Assembly (NCBI GenBank): GCA_013180625.2
Contig: SNVD02015891.1
Location: 1-64,000 of the forward strand
Source: Boswellia sacra
Taxonomy: Eukaryota > Streptophyta > Magnoliopsida > Sapindales > Burseraceae
Length of the DNA: 64,000 nt
Direction of reading: 5' to 3'
The stretch's first letter is position 1. Every line of letters begins with the position of its first letter. This document shows positions 36,586 through 46,984 of the stretch, piece after piece. The notes beneath the pieces were generated by a model. It worked only from the letters and a program-made list of their open reading frames with translations. It did no database searches and was not told where the DNA came from. A program made the translations under genes and the position numbers.

Positions 36586-37134
36586 ATGGACACCATTCTC
36601 TCAAATCTGCACAAACATTTTCCTTCTCTTCCTCCAAATGATTTGCTTAAAATTTACAAAGCTCGTGCAGAAAGACTAAGGATGTTGATGTGTAAGGGTA
36701 TGCCTGTCGAAGTAAGATGGTTAATTGAAGTCAAGGTTCGATTTTCCTATGAATTTTCAGATAATCTTGTATCTCACATGCCAGGTATGAGAAAAAGCTC
36801 TTACGCCAAAAAGCGAAGAGCGAAAAGGTTACAAGTTTGTCCCAAATATGCAAGATGGACTTGTAACCAGCGTTGCCGCTCCTTGGGATATTTGTCTAAT
36901 AATCGAGAGGATAAACTACAGTTCATCAAGAATGGACTGAGTAGGGAGTCTTTGGATGATATCCGAGTGACTCTTGAGACGCATTCTTGTGGACTTGTGC
37001 AGCGTGAAATTTTTAACTTATGGACACAATTCCGAAATGAGCAGGAATGCTACAGTCTTGGGAATCTGACTCAATACGACCCTGTTTGCCAATTTATAAG
37101 AAAACTGGATGGGAAGCATATCCCCAACTCATAG
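36586..37134 (+). CDS. Unknown basic, cysteine-containing protein carried by the Athila-like element
   Basis: Open for 182 codons with no interruption. No signal peptide or membrane span. The N-terminal third is helical-looking (K-I-Y-K-A-R-A-E-R). Residues 69-82 are strongly basic (S-S-Y-A-K-K-R-R-A-K-R-L) and are followed by Cys 85, 93 and 97; further Cys lie at 36, 135, 155 and 168. A basic stretch followed closely by spaced Cys suggests nucleic-acid binding. From memory of families, the layout resembles the cysteine-rich nucleic-acid-binding proteins of carlaviruses, some of which suppress RNA silencing. That is a weak likeness, since the metal-binding Cys pattern is incomplete. It lies 126 bases after the integrase stop and 318 bases before the LOG-like gene. 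It is not env-like. Function unknown. Confidence 0.7.
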   Translation: MDTILSNLHKHFPSLPPNDLLKIYKARAERLRMLMCKGMPVEVRWLIEVKVRFSYEFSDNLVSHMPGMRKSSYAKKRRAKRLQVCPKYARWTCNQRCRSLGYLSNNREDKLQFIKNGLSRESLDDIRVTLETHSCGLVQREIFNLWTQFRNEQECYSLGNLTQYDPVCQFIRKLDGKHIPNS

Positions 37135-37395
37135 AAGGTGTTTAAGCCGTTTCTGGACGTAAAACCAAAGGAAGATGTGAGCCACAGTCACAACTACCTG
37201 TACATATGCATGCGTGCCAATTTTTTTGAATTTTAATGTCTTATAGCTGTCATTTTTTAATTTGTATCTTTTGTTTGACTTATGGTGTCTTATTTCATCA
37301 TCTTTTTTTGAATTTCTATGCATAATTGTTGAATTTTTCAACAAGCAGCCGAGCTACCTATTTGGATGTCATCATTAGCATACCTTTTTACACTC

Positions 37396-37434
37396 CATAA
37401 ATACCACATCACTTGTTCTCTTCTTCACACATAG
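37396..37434 (+). promoter_or_regulatory. TATA-like box and possible splice acceptor before the LOG-like gene
   Basis: CATAAATA at 37396-37403, then a pyrimidine tract ending ACACATAG at 37434, 18 bases before the LOG-like ATG. Either could provide separate expression of the downstream gene. Both motifs are short; inference only. Confidence 0.3.
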
Positions 37435-37452
37435 TTAGAGAGTTGCATAAAC

Positions 37453-38102
37453 ATGGAGGGAACTTCAAAACGTCGAATCCAAAAGATATGTGTATTCTGT
37501 GGATCTCGACCGGGTAAAAGTGAAGAGTTTGTCGAGGCAGCAAATTCTCTTGGTAGACTACTAGCTGAAAGAAAGATTCATGTGGTTTATGGGGGAGGTA
37601 GCCTCGGGTTAATGCGTTGTGTGTCAAGAGCTGAACATGTAGGAGGGAGTCAAGTTTTAGGAGTTATTCCTAAAGCTTTGGCTATAGAAAGCATTGTTGG
37701 AAAAACGGTTGGGCATGAGTTACAAGTCTCCTCTATGCATGAACGCATGGCACATATGCTCATCAATTCAGATGCCTTTATTGCTTTACCAGGTGGCTTT
37801 GGTACTTTTGAAGAAATTTTTCAAATTACCTCTTGGGCCCAACTGAACCTCTATCAAAAACCCATAGGTTTGTTGAATGTTAACAATTTCTTTGATCCTT
37901 TAATAAGTTTTGTTGATGCAGCTGTAGAAAAAATTTTATCCCATATTGGGCGAGACAGATCCTTGTTTCTGCCACTTCTGCTGGTGAGTTACTTGACAAA
38001 TTACAAGAAGTTGAGTATGAACCTGACCCAGCTAGTACTCAAATTAATTGGGCAGGAGGGCAAAACAAAAAGTGCAAATTGGATCTGAATCTCCGTTTAT
38101 AA
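37453..38102 (+). pseudogene. LOG-like cytokinin riboside 5'-monophosphate phosphoribohydrolase, late frameshift
   Basis: LOG enzymes release active cytokinin bases from their riboside monophosphates in the cytosol. The reading frame matches plant LOG from the N-terminus (K-I-C-V-F-C-G-S at 11-18) through Y-G-G-G-S-L-G-L-M (46-54), V-L-G-V-I-P-K, M-H-E-R-M-A-H-M and P-G-G-F-G-T-F-E-E (113-121). Arg98 and Glu121, the known catalytic pair, are present; the Lys normally after Arg98 is Met. Homology then moves to another frame at about 37955. R-Q-I-L-V-S-A-T-S-A-G-E-L-L continues to a stop at 38100-38102, implying one net lost base. Read without the shift, the ORF ends at 38088 with an unrelated tail. 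No introns, whereas plant LOG genes normally have several, so it derives from a processed copy. The ATG context (AAACATGG) is strong. Confidence 0.88.
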
Positions 38103-39441
38103 TTTTTTTTCTTGTCCTTTATTTTATTTTATTTTATTTTTAGCATGTTATTTTATGAGTCTTTCAGGTCATCTCTCGAATAACAAAAGCTTCAGGTAAT
38201 GTCCCCTATACTTTATCTCTCTACATTTAAACATTGAGGACAATGTTTCATTTGGTTGGGGGAGAAGGATAGTAGACATAAGTGTGTCTTGAATTTTCTT
38301 TTTTCTTGCAAAAAAAAAAGCGAGTTAGTAGTTAGATTCAGAGTGCGGTGTAAGGAGTTCGAATCCTCTTGAGACGCATTCTGGGTCAGGAATGGCAGAG
38401 TAGGGAGGGCCAGTTTGAACTCTTGAAACCTATTCTAACCAATTTGTCATTTTATTTTAATCTTGTGAACTCATTTTAGCTAACTTGATATTATTTAGTC
38501 TTGATTTTTGAATTTTATAACAAGGAGGTCTTATTCATTTTACTTTGAATTATTCAAATCTATGAATCTCACAACCTTGTCATTTAAAAATTGTGTGCTT
38601 ATGTACTCATTAAGCAAGTATTCATGAACCTTTCTTCACACACACACACATACCTTGATGCATGATTGTGGGTGGCAAAATGAAATGTTGTAATATTAAG
38701 TTCTTTCATTTTGTTTAGGATAACAACACAAAGGAAGGGGAAAGTTAAAAACAAAAGAAGAAGAAAAGTGAAAAAAAAAAAGAAGAGAGCAATTGTGGAT
38801 AAGTTTGGTCTCGTAGCCTCCTTAATTCGAGCAATTAAGCAAGAGGGGTGCCTCACACCTAATACCCTAAGACCAACTGGTTTGGGAGCTATTGGCCCAA
38901 AGCTCGCTACATGGATTAAGGAGAAAGCTTAATGGGATTGAACATTGCACTATCCACAAGTTTCTAAGCAAAAATAAAGCATCGACAACCCGAGTCGTTA
39001 AGCTCGAAGGGGTGTCTTAACACCTAATACCCTAAGGCCAACTGGTCTGGGAGTCATTAGCCTAAGGCTCGCTACATGGATTAAAGATGCATTCATTCAA
39101 AAAAAAATAAAAAAAATATATATATATATAAAATGAATAAATGCCCCTTACCTAAGGTTGTTAGCCTTAACAAATATTAGAACCGATATGCCTTCTTTCT
39201 AATAAGCCCCATAGTCATGTGTTGACTGAGCACAAAAAGAAGATTTATAGATATCTTGACCGAAGGGTACATGAGTCATAAAAAAATAATAATAATAATA
39301 ATAATTGGTTGAGAGTTTGTTTATTTGGATAAAATCAAGGAGAGTGCAATAATGACCACCTTGGATGTAAAATTCTATAAATCACTTCTAAATAATAACG
39401 CTTTAATTGCTAGGGACTAGCAATAAGCTAGTTGGGGGGTG
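38103..39441 (+). other. Athila-like 3' noncoding region
   Basis: A TTTTATT-rich run (38118-38143). A perfect 8-base inverted repeat around AGGA at 38229-38248 (AAACATTG AGGA CAATGTTT), followed by a purine tract TTGGGGGAGAAGG (38255-38268). A ~90-base direct repeat with ACACCTAATACCCTAAG...CTCGCTACATGGATTAA (38838-38930 and 38999-39085). AT and TAA microsatellites (39100-39132, 39284-39305). A final purine tract GTTGGGGGGTG (39431-39441) abuts the LTR. Confidence 0.75.
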
Positions 39442-40809
39442 TGATGAACACTTAAATATGTATGTTTAATAAGAGCTTAGTTCATCATATTGCATTAATA
39501 GTGTCATTAAATTCCTCAACTTAAGCATATTTGTAGTCTTTGCATCTTTGGAATTAACTTCCTCTTAATTTTGGTTTTGTTACAGGTTTGGTAAAATGAG
39601 CATAACTCTCTATTTATAGATCAGAATGGTGCAATTCTTAATGTTTTGGAAAAATGATTCAATTGTCTACAAGATTAAATTTCACAAGCATCATCAAATT
39701 CGGGCTCTTAGTGGACCAGAATTGGGCTTAAAGTGAACCCATCTACAGTCTCGGCCCAGTCTGACTAGGCCTCAGTATTTGGACCGTATCTCTCAAAATA
39801 CATATCCAAATTGTGCAAATCAATATGTTCTAGAAATCTGAGAGAAATATCTACAATTTCATGAAGACATCTGATTAAAATTCTCAATATTTCAATGTCA
39901 AAATTGATGGTCAAAGTCGGTGCCTAATGATCCCAATTGTCAAAGATATTTACAACTAATATTTGACAATTATGCCCTTGTAATTTGACAAGTTTGCCCC
40001 TGGATGTATCTATAAATAGAGGTGCCTTGTGACCCATTAGGGCATCTTGGCCTTGGCTGGAACATTTTGGCTTTGGCTAGGATCTTGTATTGTGTTTTGT
40101 GTGTTTATGTTATTAATGAATTTCCTTTTTCTTGCATTTTATTTCCTTTCTGTTATAATGTTCTTCTAACTTCTCTTTTGCTAAGGTGAAAGGGTGAAAC
40201 CCTTAATATGAGTTCTAACCCTTAATATGTGCTCAATAATCTTAATCTTGTTTATTCAATATGATTTATATTTAATTTCTTAATCAATCTTGACACCACT
40301 CATAAGGTGGAGGTCTTGATCCATTGTAGACAATCATTGGCACATCAAATGCTTGGATCCTTCCTAGACGTCGTATGGTTCTTCCTTACCGACACAAGTC
40401 TAGTTAGGAACCTTGATTTGTTGTAGATATATGGTGATTAGCACATTGGATGCTTGAACCCATTTACAAGAAGTGGTATAAATATTGGTAATGAAACAAA
40501 TATAATTCATATAACTAAAATGGGTTAATTATCCTTATTTGAAATATCAAGGGCGGATCCTCTAACCTTAGCCTTCATTATTATTGTGTTGATTTCTCTT
40601 GTGTGATTCTCATTTATTGTTTACGAACTTATTCTTTACTTATATCTATTGATATTATCTTGTCATCCCCTTGAATCATCATATCGTATTTGCTTAGCTT
40701 ATAATTTAGAGTGCTAAAATTCCCTTCCTCGTGGATCGACCCCGGTCTTACCGGGTTTATTACTTCGACACTTCTATACTTGGGAGACAATCCTTTTTCG
40801 AATGTGTCA
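39442..40809 (+). repeat. Athila-like 3' LTR
   Basis: TGATGAACACTTAAATATG to CGAATGTGTCA, 1368 bases, directly after a purine tract. The same LTR occurs as solo copies in reverse at 19299-20662 and 45457-46984. Confidence 0.93.
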
Positions 40810-41300
40810 GTATAAAAAGAGATTGGCCTATAAGGACATATCTCGCTCGAAGAAGCCCAAGCCATCGAACCCTTGAGACTCAAGCTCATATAGACAACTC
40901 TAAAAACTTCCATTAGGATAAATATCCAAAACCCACATTGAGATGCATGTTTATAGATGTAAGGTCCCCATGATTAGAATAAAATTGACTTAAAGCTCAT
41001 GGAACCAAGAACGAATGCCATATGTCATGTCATCCATAAGAATAAAATAGGGACATGTGCCACAAGTTAAGGTTATCATGACGTTTAGAAGCCATGTTAT
41101 GATAATCGTGGAGAATCTAAACATCAACATGAATATTAGAAATAGGAGAGAGAATCTTGCATTACTATATCCCATGATGATGACCTAGGAATAAGGCCAA
41201 AGATCTTAGGAAATGAGAATCGACCTCACGTGTGTGGGAGAAATAAGGTTGGAAGGTTTAAAATGTGTCTAGGCCCTTGTATGAGCATGCATCATATCAT
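40810..41300 (+). other. Tat untranslated leader
   Basis: Leader of the plus-strand Tat element, matching the reverse complement of 24350-24790. Its 5' end and primer site are lost at the Athila-like LTR. No gene. Confidence 0.65.
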
Positions 41301-42560
41301 GCATACATACGTTCATGCATGGCATTAACACTTTTGTTTTGCAGCCATCATAGTTTGGGTTAGACGAGATGGTTGTTTGATAAGGTAAGAAGAACGAATT
41401 GGTGAATTGGTCATAGCCAATAACAACAATACTGAAATGGCTTAAGTGAGGGCTAACATCACCCCGTTCTAACAACAAATGGCCCAACTCATCAAAGCTT
41501 TACGAAATGGGCCTGTAATGATGGTGAGACAGCCAGGGCAATGACAAGTGGAAAAGCCTAATCAATTTGGAAGACCCGAATCGGTCAAACAATTAGCCAA
41601 GGAGATAGAGAATGTCCAATCCTTCTTGAAGAAAGGTTAAAAAGGGTCGAAGACCTAGACGATATCTTGCTCATTGGGGATAATGATTCACCTCCAAAGT
41701 TTCGCATGCTAGACTTGCCCAAGTTCAATGGAAAAGGCAACCCAAAGATGCATTTGAGACAGTATGTAGTTATCATGGCCATTACTCCTTCGTTGAAGGA
41801 GCACATATTGACGTATTTCATGCTATCCCTAGAGGATGATGTTGTAGTATGGTACCATGACCTCCTCAAGAGAGTTTGAGGAGATTGGGAGGAGTATTCT
41901 GAGCAATTCGTAGAGCAATATCGCCACAATACCCAGCTAAGGGTAACCTTGAGGGATTTGGAGACAATAGGGAAAAAGCCCAAAGAAACTTTTTCAGAAT
42001 ATGTAGTTAGTTGGGGGGCAAGGCAACCAAGATGACCACCGAGCCTACGGAGAAGGACTAGGTTCGTATGGTGATCAATGGAGCCTATATTTTTATCAGC
42101 AAGAGACTGGCGGGCTTCCCTATCAAGACATTTGAAGACTTTTATGATTCAAGCATCCAAATACAATAGTAGGAATCTAGGCAGAAAAGAAATAACTACC
42201 CTTGAAGTAGTCAAGGCAATATCACCAAACCAGTAGGTCTAGCACGAAGTATGTAGAGGCAAAGGCGATTTCCTTACAAAGGAAGTTCAGTTGTTTGGGA
42301 AGGCCACTTTCCAAGATCTTTGCGAGGTTAAGAGTCGAAGGAATCTTGTAACCATTACCACGAAGAGAGCTTCCAAATCCACTATTAAGGAATTGGAGGC
42401 ATCATGAGAAGTGTGAATTCCGCCAAGTGACCGATCACAAAACCAACAATTATACTCACCTCTACCATGAGATTCAAGACTTTATGACAAGGGCCAGATT
42501 CTTGACCTAAAAACCCATAAGCCTAATACTAGAAGCAACCTATTACCCAATTACAACTAG
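41301..42560 (+). pseudogene. Tat gag
   Basis: Frames broken by stops encode blocks shared with the gag at 57000-58200 on the other strand. Examples are P-P-K-F-R-M-L-D-L-P-K-F-N-G-K-G-N-P at 41690-41745, L-E-D-D-V-V-V-W-Y-H-D-L near 41835, and F-I-S-K-R-L-A-G-F near 42100. This is the layout of Tat/Ogre gag. No intact frame above about 70 codons. Confidence 0.78.
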
Positions 42561-43640
42561 GTGCCTCCTCCGTCAACCAACATGATTGGGTCAGGCTTGA
42601 CTGAGGGGTAAGTCATAAACTCTTTCAAGGAGAGTAGATCGAGCAGGGTTGAGAAAGCTAAGAGAAGGGAGAAGTCAAAGCTTGAACAATTAGAAAAATC
42701 CCTAGAAAGGTGGCCACCAAGAAAAAGCCTAAGGTTGAAGAGCACAAGGTTGAAGAGCCCAAGGAGATCATTGAGAGGATAGAACATGAGCCCATTCTAT
42801 TGGCTGCCCAGATTTTTACAAAGAAGGTTAGATGGAGCAATGTTCTAGTAAATGGAGTCAAGTGAAGCTTAGAACCCGAATTTGTGTGCCTTAGTGATCA
42901 GAAGGAGGAAGAGTCGCAAGAAAAGGAAGAAGAAGAAGTTGAAGTAACACCTGCTAAAAAGAAGTCAACATCATCAAGTGCTTTCACCAAGAATTGGATG
43001 GGCCAAAAAGAAGCTAAAAAAGGCCCACCACCTAGAAGACTTAAGGTGAAGAAAGGTAGTAAAGTTAGGAAAGGGAAGCGGGATAAGGGTGTTGTAAAAA
43101 GAGAAAGTTTACCCAGAAGGTATGAGGAGGTAAGAGTTATGGGAATTTGAGATGACATTCATAAGGTCAAGACCTTTCCAAACTTTTGGGATGACTTTAG
43201 TAGTGATGAAGATGAAGAAGTAAAAGTTGAGGGAGAAATACTAAGTGGTGGGAGAGAGAATGGCCAAGGAGTGACAAGGAGTGGTAGATTTTACCATGGG
43301 AAGGAGAAGGAGAAAACAACCGAAAAAATAGTTAAGAAGGGCAAAGAAGTTTCCAAGGAAGAAGTCAAAGAAGAAAAGGATCAAGTGATCAAGCAACTGA
43401 AGATGACTCAAGCGAATGCTAGCATTTGGGATTTGCTAATATCATCCCAAAGGCATAGAGAAGCCATGATGAAGGCTTTGGCAGATGTAGAGATATCAAT
43501 GGCTACTACTACTAGCGAAATGTTGACCACCTTGATTGGAGGATAACCTAAGAGGGTAAAAGAGAGGGGTGTGATCACTTTACTGATGAAGTTTTACCTT
43601 TTGAAGGAAAAAATTATAACAAGCCATTGTTCATCACTGC
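42561..43640 (+). pseudogene. Tat gag C-terminal Lys/Glu-rich linker
   Basis: Highly charged, Lys- and Glu-rich segments (for example E-E-E-V-E-V-T-P-A-K-K-K near 42930 and K-E-K-T-T-E-K-I-V-K-K near 43305) without a clear zinc knuckle. The same charged region is at 56100-56915 on the minus strand. Probably disordered linker between gag and protease. Confidence 0.6.
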
Positions 43641-44330
43641 ATAAATTGGTAGAAAGACATCTCCTTGTATCATGGTAGACGATGGGTCCACCATTAATAT
43701 CGTGCCTATGAAGATATTACACAAGTATGGTGTCAGTAAGCATGAACTTGAGCCTTATGAGATGGTGATCAGGGCCCATGATTACTCGAAGAGGAAATGC
43801 TATTGGGATCTTTAAGGCATTAGTAAAGACTAGGCCAATTGAAGTTATGATAGAATTCACAGTCCTCGATAATCTAATCACATTCTCTATCTTGTTGGGA
43901 GGAGCATGGTTTCATTCGCTTGGTGAAGTTCCTTCCACTACACATCAAAAGATTCGCTTCAACATGGATGGGGAGATTATAACCATTCATGTAGCCTTGA
44001 CTATTACACCAGCTGCTCTAAATGTGAAAGTTGAAAAAATACCTTACATGGGAGGCTTTCATGTAGCCATGATTGACAATGTCAGCCCAATTGTAGAAGA
44101 GATAATGAAGAAGCAAGGACACTTACCAGGATTTGGGCTTGGAAGGAATGGACGTGGCTTACTATCCTTCCCAAATTTCAAAAGCCAAACTTTTAGAAGA
44201 GGTTTGGGCAATAATTCTGAATGAGAAGAAGAAGACTTTGAGACCAAGAAGGGGATATTCATTAAGTTTGTCAAAGCCCAAGATACAAAGAATGTGGGAG
44301 CTATTGAACCATGGGTTTTTAAGGGAATGT
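43641..44330 (+). pseudogene. Tat protease with G-patch-like tail
   Basis: An aspartic-protease-like start with I-M-V-D-D-G-S-T-I-N-I-V-P (43670-43710; canonical D-x-G-S with changes), then a frame change. A 148-codon open segment follows to 44224 that ends in a glycine-rich motif, M-K-K-Q-G-H-L-P-G-F-G-L-G-R-N-G-R-G-L, which resembles a G-patch. The copy at 55858-55367 on the minus strand has the same order. Confidence 0.7.
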
Positions 44331-45451
44331 TGAAGCCTGGATTTTAGATCATCAAATATATCCTTCAGGCAGGTGTCTCCACAGGGAATGGCTTGGTTGG
44401 AGAAATGGAGAAGAAGAACATCAAGAAGAAGAAGCCTCTAGATCAAGCACCACCAATAGACATCGAAAAAAGATCAAAGATGTATCTTATGAGGATGTGT
44501 TTATACCTAACCTCTCAAAGAAGAGAACATTGTTTATGTTTCTAAATTTGATGCAATAAAGAATCTATTTGCTTACTTGTGTGATGTCTTTCCTAATGGC
44601 ATTGTGCATCATGATTTACATTTCACTAGCATATTTGACATCCATACCATTCAAACTCATGAGATTAATCTTGGTACAATCGAAAAACCCAATAACATAT
44701 GCATCGTACTTGATACAACTCCTAAAGAGAGAGAGAGATTTGAAAAATGACTAAAGAAACATGAAGAAGTCTTCGCGTAGTCCTATGACAACATGCCTAG
44801 AATCGAGAGAAGCATCACTAAGCATGCAATTCTAACCTATCCACACATGAAGTCAGTCAAGCAAAAACTGAGGAGGATGAGACCAGAGTAGGCCCAAAAA
44901 AATCAAAAAGGAAGTCTCTAAGCAAATCAAAGCTAAGTTTTAGAAATGGTGAAATATCCAAAATGGTTAGCCAATATCGTGCCAATACCGAAATAGGATA
45001 GAATGGTTCGAATGTGTGTAGATTACCGAGACTTGAACAAGGCCTCACCAAAGGATGATTTTTCTTTGCCTCACATCGATGTGTTGCTAAATAGCACTGC
45101 TGCCAGTATAATATTTTCTTTCATGGATGGGTTTTCCGGATACAACCAGATAATGATGGCCAATGAAGATAAGATGAAGACGGCCTTCATTACGAAATGG
45201 GAAATCTACTACTACAAGGTGATGCCCTTCTGATTAAAGAATACAAGAGCCATTTGCCAACGAGCGACGATGACGCTGTTTCATGACATGATGCATTAAG
45301 AGATAGAAATTTATATGGATGACATGATGGTCAAATCCGAGATTTAAGAGGGTCACTTTGTGGCCTTAGACAGGTTTCTAGAAAGGGTAAAGAAATATAA
45401 GTTACAGCTAAATCCAAATAAGTGTGTCTTTGGAGTTACCTCAAGGAAGTT
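44331..45451 (+). pseudogene. Tat reverse transcriptase, part 1
   Basis: Reverse transcriptase with V-D-Y-R-D-L-N-K-A-S (45020), F-M-D-G-F-S-G-Y-N-Q-I (45125) holding the first Asp, and the catalytic box Y-M-D-D near 45313, in several frames with stops. It is interrupted after G-V-T-S-R-K-L-L by the solo LTR at 45457. Confidence 0.85.
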
Positions 45452-45456
45452 GTTAG

Positions 45457-46984
45457 TGACACATCCAAAAAAGATAATCTCCCAAGTATAAAAGTGTCGA
45501 AGTAATAAACCCGGTGAGACCAGGGTTGGTCCACGAGGAAGGGGATTTAGCACTACATACTAAGGGATAAGAAATATGATATGAATAATTCAAATAATTA
45601 ACAAGATGATATTAACAAATAAAAGTAAAAATGGTAGGCGGTACTATCGACCATGCAAATGTAGAACAAAAATAAAAGATAGTAAGACAATCCATGGACA
45701 TAGGAGGTACAACCTACCATAGCAAATAAAAGAATAATTTCATAAGCAATAAACGAGAATACTTAAAATACACAAGTAAGAAGAATTAACACAATAATAA
45801 TGAAAGCTGAGGTTAGGGGATCCGCCCTTTATATATCAAATAAGGATAAACAACCCAATTATAACTCAATTGGAATCCACACATCAAGGAGGTTCCAATC
45901 CAAAGGTATGTCATTTAAGCCCATTTTAGTTATATGAATTATATTTGCTTCATCACCAATATTTATACCACTTCTTATAAATGGGTTCAAGCATCCAATG
46001 TGCCAATTACCATATGTCTACAACAAATCAAGGTTTCTAACTAGACTTGTGTAAGTAAAGAAGAACCGTACGACATCTAGAAAGGATCCAAACATTTGAC
46101 GTGCTAAGGATTGTCTACAATAGATCAAGACCTCCACTTTACGAATGGTGTTGAGATTTATTAGGGAAATAAATATAAATCATGTAAAATAAATAACAAA
46201 AGATTATGATTTTTAAGCATATATTAAAGGGTTAGAGGATCCTTATTCTCATATAAAAAGTTTCACTCTTTCACCTTAGCAAGAGAGAATTTAGCAAGAC
46301 ATTATGAAAGAAAGAAAACAAATTGCAAGAAAAAGAAGATTTATTAATAACATTAGGATAAAAAAACACAAGAGAAAACATAATAATAAAAGATCCCATC
46401 CAAGGCTAAGATGCCCTAATGGGTCACAATGCACCTTTATTTATAGATATATTCAGGGACAAACTTGTCAAATTACAAAGGGACAATTGTAAAATATCTT
46501 GTTGACAACTTGGATCATCATGTGAACTAACTTTGACAACCAATTTTGATTACATGTCTCCATGAAAGTTGAAGATATTTCTCTCAACTTTCTAGAACAT
46601 CTTGATTCATATGATTTGGATATGTATATTAAGAGATATGGTCAAAATATGGAGACATGGTCAGGCTAGGCCAAAACTATAGATGGGATAAATTCAAGCC
46701 TATTTTCGGTCCACTAAGAGCCCGAATTTTATGATGCTTGTGAAATATGATCTTGTAGATAATTTAATTATCTTTCTAGAAAATCAAGATTTGTAGCATT
46801 CTGATCTATAAATAGAAAGTTATGCCCATTTTACCAAACCTGTAACAAAAACTAAAATTAAGATGAAGTTAATTCAAACGATGAAAATACTACAAATATG
46901 CTTAAGTTAAGGAATTTAATAACACTATTAATGCAATATGATGAATTAAGCTCTTATTAAGCATAGACATTTAAGTGTTCATCC
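45457..46984 (-). mobile_element. Solo LTR of the Athila-like family in Tat pol
   Basis: TGACACATCC...GTTCATCC, the reverse complement of the 39442 LTR, 1528 bases, with direct repeats GTTAG at 45452-45456 and 46985-46989. Removing the insert rejoins Tat pol in register across L-L-G-F-I-V. It is longer than its relatives by extra bases at about 45610-45770 and 45850-45910. The last base of the terminal CA is changed. Confidence 0.93.

Larger units (their letters stand above)
34442..40809 (+). mobile_element. Athila-like gypsy element, 3' half with extra genes
   Basis: Order: end of reverse transcriptase, RNase H, integrase (to 36459), a basic cysteine-containing ORF (36586-37134), a LOG-like gene (37453-38102), a noncoding region with a palindrome and purine tracts, and the 3' LTR (39442-40809). 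The 5' LTR, gag, protease and most of reverse transcriptase are missing at 34441/34442. The bases after the LTR are GTATA, but the matching left copy is lost. The region between integrase and LTR is where Athila elements usually have an env-like ORF; nothing env-like is seen. Confidence 0.88.

Noticed and set aside
36586..37134. Env-like gene, as expected at this place in Athila elements
   Set aside because: The ORF has no signal peptide, no transmembrane segment and no coiled coil; it is basic and Cys-containing instead.
37396..38102. LOG-like segment as an ordinary host gene beside the retroelement
   Set aside because: It has no introns and lies between an Athila-like integrase and the purine tract and LTR of the same element, in the same orientation. 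An independent processed-gene insertion is not excluded, but no poly(A) tail or target duplication is seen.
38711..38932. 73-codon Lys/Arg-rich ORF downstream of the LOG-like gene
   Set aside because: It spans an A-rich tract and one copy of the ~90-base noncoding repeat; the second copy of the repeat is not open. No start context or family likeness.
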